Below the pieces are notes generated by a model. It saw only the letters and a program-made list of their open reading frames with translations. It had not been told where the DNA came from and did no database searches. 8,459 bases of DNA from Balneolales bacterium (GTDB taxonomy: Bacteria > Bacteroidota > Rhodothermia > Balneolales > Natronogracilivirgulaceae). A program made the translations under genes and the position numbers. Below are positions 6,132 to 8,459 of this stretch, piece after piece; position 1 is the first letter of the stretch, and each line of letters starts with the position of its first letter. The stretch lies in the NCBI GenBank assembly GCA_007135895.1, contig SLHZ01000330.1, forward strand, positions 1 through 8,459, in the 5' to 3' direction.

Positions 6132-7142
6132 ATGACGACCCATACAGGTTTCGAAGCAGAACGGGAGCATTTTCTCTTTTATGCACCACCGGAGAATATC
6201 CGTGACGATAGCGTCTGTTTTGAAGCCGAAGAGGCACACCACATGGGCAGAGTGCTGAGAAAACGCGTGGGGGATGTGGTTTGGGCCACCGACGGAATGG
6301 GAAACAAACTGAAGGTGGAACTGACAGAGGCCGGAAAGAAACGGGTGGAAGGGAAGATCCTGAAGAAAGATTTTGTATCACCCGGTCCGGAATACCTTCT
6401 CGCTGCCGGCGCGGTGCGTCAGCGTGAGCGCATGGAATTCGCTGTTGAAAAAGCCGTTGAATTGGGTGCCACCCGGATTATTATTTTCCATTCCGATTAT
6501 TCCGGAAGACAGGAAATACGGCCGGCCCGGATTCAGAAAACCATACTCTCTGCCATGAAACAGAGCCGTCGTTACCATTTGCCGGCATGGGAAGAGTACC
6601 GCTCCTTTGATGATGTGTTGACAAAATATGCCGGAGACTGTGATTTCTGGATGGCACACCCCGCCGCGGACTACGACACACATCCCGCCGCAGACTCTGC
6701 CACGGATCCCGCCAAAGATCCCGCCAAAGATCCCGCCAAAGATCCCGCCAAAGATCCCGCCAAAGATCCCGCCAAAGATCCCGCCGCGGACCCCGCCTCA
6801 GACTCTGCCACGGATCCCGGCATGGACCTCGCCGCAGATACCGCCACAAATCCTGTCACGGACCCGGAACCAGGCAAAGAAAAAGAATCCATCGAAAGTG
6901 CTGAGGCGCAAAGCCGCAGAATCACACCGGAATCCGGTCGGGTGTGGAGAGACTTACGGAGGGTGCTGCTGGCGGTGGGACCGGAAGGCGGTTTTTCACA
7001 GCGCGAAGTGGAACTGGCGGATCGGGCTGGTGTTCGCCTTGTGGATCTTGGACCCGGAAGACTGCGCACCGAAACTGCCGTTTGCGCACTGATGTCACTG
7101 GCTATACTGAATACGAAACAAATACCGGCATCCGGAGGATAA
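6132..7142 (+). CDS. rsmE: 16S rRNA (uracil(1498)-N(3))-methyltransferase with a large repetitive insertion
   Basis: A 336-residue RsmE, about 95 residues longer than the usual 240 or so. It methylates N3 of U1498 in 16S rRNA with SAM, acting on the assembled small subunit. Residues about 13-82 are the PUA-like RNA-binding domain, with EEAHHMGRVLRKRVGD at 33-48. The SPOUT catalytic domain starts near 90, with RQRERMEFAVEKAVELGATR at 96-115 and KQSRRYHLP at 143-151. The SAM-binding knot is intact: VGPEGGFSQREVELA at 282-296 and LGPGRLRTETAVCALMSLA at 306-324. Between DFWMAHP (171-177) and RRVLLAVGPEGG (276-287) lies an insertion of about 95 residues. It is mostly an Asp-Pro-Ala-x repeat followed by a charged, polar stretch. 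All catalytic motifs lie outside it, so the enzyme is probably active. It is the last gene of the rightward group and faces the S41 protease gene. Confidence 0.95.
   Translation: MTTHTGFEAEREHFLFYAPPENIRDDSVCFEAEEAHHMGRVLRKRVGDVVWATDGMGNKLKVELTEAGKKRVEGKILKKDFVSPGPEYLLAAGAVRQRERMEFAVEKAVELGATRIIIFHSDYSGRQEIRPARIQKTILSAMKQSRRYHLPAWEEYRSFDDVLTKYAGDCDFWMAHPAADYDTHPAADSATDPAKDPAKDPAKDPAKDPAKDPAKDPAADPASDSATDPGMDLAADTATNPVTDPEPGKEKESIESAEAQSRRITPESGRVWRDLRRVLLAVGPEGGFSQREVELADRAGVRLVDLGPGRLRTETAVCALMSLAILNTKQIPASGG
6657..6872 (+). repeat. 12-base coding minisatellite, 18 units, inside rsmE
   Basis: Exactly 216 bases divide into 18 units of 12, each encoding a four-residue unit mostly of the form Asp/His-Pro/Ser-Ala-x (residues 176-247). 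Six perfect copies of GATCCCGCCAAA run from 6705 to 6776, followed at 6777-6788 by a copy differing at two bases. Flanking units are diverged. GACTCTGCCACGGATCCCG occurs at 6693-6711 and again at 6801-6819, 108 bases or nine units apart, showing duplication of a longer block. The unit length is a multiple of three and the core unit has no stop in any of the six frames, so gain or loss of units keeps rsmE in frame. Confidence 0.95.
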
Positions 7143-7314
7143 TCCCGCACATCGGGCATCGGATGCCATCGAAAGGTAATGGACTTTCAATCGCCCAAAG
7201 AGGCATTTACAAGTCTTGTTGCGGCTTTAAAAAGGACATTAGAAGCTTGAGACCGCCAGTCGTATTCGCCACAGCCGTATTCGCCACAGCCGTATTGTCG
7301 TTTGATGCTTGATT
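7143..7314. other. Convergent intergenic region between rsmE and the S41 protease gene
   Basis: This 172-base region lies between two converging genes, where a bidirectional terminator would be expected. The best palindrome, GGCATCGGATGCC at 7155-7167, gives only a five-pair stem with a three-base loop and no T run. No typical intrinsic terminator is visible. The part nearest the protease gene holds a 15-base tandem repeat described separately. No credible small gene was seen. Confidence 0.45.
7261..7297. repeat. 15-base tandem repeat, about 2.5 copies
   Basis: CGTATTCGCCACAGC occurs at 7261-7275 and again, perfectly, at 7276-7290. A partial third copy, CGTATTG, ends at 7297. The array is non-coding, starts 18 bases or so beyond the S41 protease stop and lies between converging genes. 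It has no internal dyad symmetry that would make it an obvious terminator. Confidence 0.9.
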
Positions 7315-8459
7315 TCAGTAGTTTAAAACCTGGTCCCGCATGGTTTTGAGACTTTGCACTTCGGGCCACAGCGTCTGGGCCACTTGCACCATGAAATCGA
7401 ATTCATCATTGAATACCGGGTAGAAATATTCGTTACCCCAGACCTGCCGGGCAAGGTCTGCCTTCATGAATCCCAGTGATGCCGGGAGCTGCTCTTCTAA
7501 CAGGGAATCATTCAGATACAGGGTGTTTTCGACGAAGTTGGCGGTGGTTACCGTATCCGATACAGCCAGTCCGCCTTCCTGCAATCTTTCAATAAACGCG
7601 GTCTGGTAGTATTCCGACCATGAGAAATCGGTCCGGAAGTCCTCAAAACGGTCGACCCATTCATCCCGGAAACCATCGCCGTAGCGATCGATGAAATCCC
7701 GCACAAAGGAGGAGCCCACGTTCTGTCTGCGCATGAGCAGGAACAGTTCGTTGGTTGGATCCAGATCGACAATGTGATCGGGAACCACCCCGCCGCCTCC
7801 GTAGACTTTGCGGCCGGCACTGGTCCGGAACTTCAGTGAATCGGGTACGTTTTCGATGAAGTTGGAGATATCACCGGTGGCACTTTCATCCCGCGAAAAA
7901 ATTTCATAGACATATTTTTCACGCCCTTCGTGGAAAGGTTTTTGAATGGCTCTTCCGCTGGGAGTAAGGTAGCGGGATATGGTGATGCGGATATTGCTTT
8001 GGTCGGGTAGCTCGTATTGCTGCTGAACCAGGCCCTTGCCGAAGGTACGTCTGCCGACAACCAGTCCGCGGTCATGATCCTGGATGGCTCCGCTGACAAT
8101 TTCGCTGCCGGAAGCGGACCCCTCGTCAACCAGAACGATCAGCGGAATTTCACGATAGGGACCGCTGTAGCGAGCACGGTATTCGGAGGTGAAGCGCATA
8201 TGACGGCTCTGAGTTGCCACGAGGCGAGTGCCTCGCGGGAAGAAATCGTTGGTCATGCGCACGGCCTGTTCCAGATAACCGCCGGGATTGCCCCGCAGGT
8301 CCAGGACCAGGCGCTGCATATCCATGGCCATAAGCTTTTGCATGGCATCGGTGAACTCCTGGTGGGTGGTTGCCGCAAACCGGTTGACCCGGATATAACC
8401 GGTGATTTCGTCGAGCATGTACGAACTGTCAACGGTATAGAGGGGTATTTCGTCACGAA
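7315..8459 (-). CDS. C-terminal processing (S41 family) peptidase, partial, N-terminus beyond window
   Basis: The last 380 residues of an S41 (CtpA/Prc-type) serine protease that trims or degrades exported proteins, normally in the cell envelope. The reading frame is open to the right edge, with the family-typical stretch IPLYTVDSSYMLDEITGYIRVNR spanning the ATG at 8418, so that ATG is internal and not the start. LVLDLRGNPGGYLEQAV is a core family motif. Numbering from that internal Met, DEGSASGSEIVSG contains the presumed nucleophile Ser103 (codon 8110-8112). TFGKGLVQQ contains the general base Lys128 (8035-8037), at the 25-residue spacing seen in CtpA. GGGGVVPDHIV follows at 207-217. Residues about 222-367 form a long helical tail after the catalytic domain, as in many Bacteroidota-type homologues. 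The signal sequence and PDZ domain would lie outside the window. It is transcribed toward rsmE. Confidence 0.93.
   Translation of the reverse strand, partial: RDEIPLYTVDSSYMLDEITGYIRVNRFAATTHQEFTDAMQKLMAMDMQRLVLDLRGNPGGYLEQAVRMTNDFFPRGTRLVATQSRHMRFTSEYRARYSGPYREIPLIVLVDEGSASGSEIVSGAIQDHDRGLVVGRRTFGKGLVQQQYELPDQSNIRITISRYLTPSGRAIQKPFHEGREKYVYEIFSRDESATGDISNFIENVPDSLKFRTSAGRKVYGGGGVVPDHIVDLDPTNELFLLMRRQNVGSSFVRDFIDRYGDGFRDEWVDRFEDFRTDFSWSEYYQTAFIERLQEGGLAVSDTVTTANFVENTLYLNDSLLEEQLPASLGFMKADLARQVWGNEYFYPVFNDEFDFMVQVAQTLWPEVQSLKTMRDQVLNY

Noticed and set aside
6481..7159. Long overlapping frames across the rsmE repeat, on both strands, encoding Trp-Arg-Asp-Leu, Ser-Leu-Ala-Gly or Ile-Pro-Pro-Lys repeats
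   Set aside because: The 12-base unit has no stop in any of six frames, so long open frames arise automatically. The conserved RsmE frame explains the region.
7155..7167. GGCATCGGATGCC palindrome as a bidirectional terminator
   Set aside because: The usable stem is five pairs with a three-base loop and no T run on either side, so it does not meet the usual form of an intrinsic terminator.
1..8459. Search for mobile elements, CRISPR arrays, tRNA/rRNA genes or a defence island
   Set aside because: No transposase, integrase, regularly spaced array or RNA gene signature was seen. The only defence-linked fold is the stand-alone EVE protein, which has no nuclease or modification partner nearby.

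Overview
The window is a compact, chromosome-type stretch of a bacterium, most likely from the Bacteroidota/Rhodothermota/Balneolota group. The evidence is a PG_1098-like THUMP-fold methyltransferase, an S41 protease with the long C-terminal tail common in that group, start codons without recognisable Shine-Dalgarno sequences, and a moderate, slightly GC-rich composition. The genus cannot be fixed from the sequence alone. No rRNA, tRNA, CRISPR array, insertion sequence or phage gene is visible, and no gene-free stretch exceeds about 170 bases.

Seven genes run left to right: a THUMP-like SAM methyltransferase (141-1601), rfbD (1598-2470), rfbC (2556-3104), rfbB (3148-4170), an EVE-domain protein (4308-4787), a two-domain dCTP deaminase (4784-6058) and rsmE (6132-7142). 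Two junctions are ATGA overlaps: methyltransferase/rfbD and EVE/dcd. The other gaps are 43 to 137 bases, so one or two transcription units are likely. The convergent gene on the right (7315 to the window edge) is the C-terminal part of an S41 processing protease.

Three functional threads are mixed. rfbD, rfbC and rfbB supply three of the four steps of dTDP-L-rhamnose synthesis for surface glycans; rfbA is not in the window. The first methyltransferase and RsmE are nucleic-acid modification enzymes, RsmE acting on U1498 of 16S rRNA. The EVE protein (a reader fold for modified bases) and the dCTP deaminase (dUTP/dTTP supply) form a translationally coupled pair.

The most unusual element is an 18-unit, 12-base coding minisatellite inside rsmE. 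It inserts roughly 95 residues, mostly of Asp-Pro-Ala-x type, into a loop of the SPOUT catalytic domain. Two other enzymes here, the THUMP-like methyltransferase and the dCTP deaminase, also carry low-complexity insertions at domain or loop boundaries, so loop expansion may be a habit of this genome. I do not see a convincing new multi-gene defence or mobile system. The findings concern unusual protein architecture, gene pairing and small repeats.
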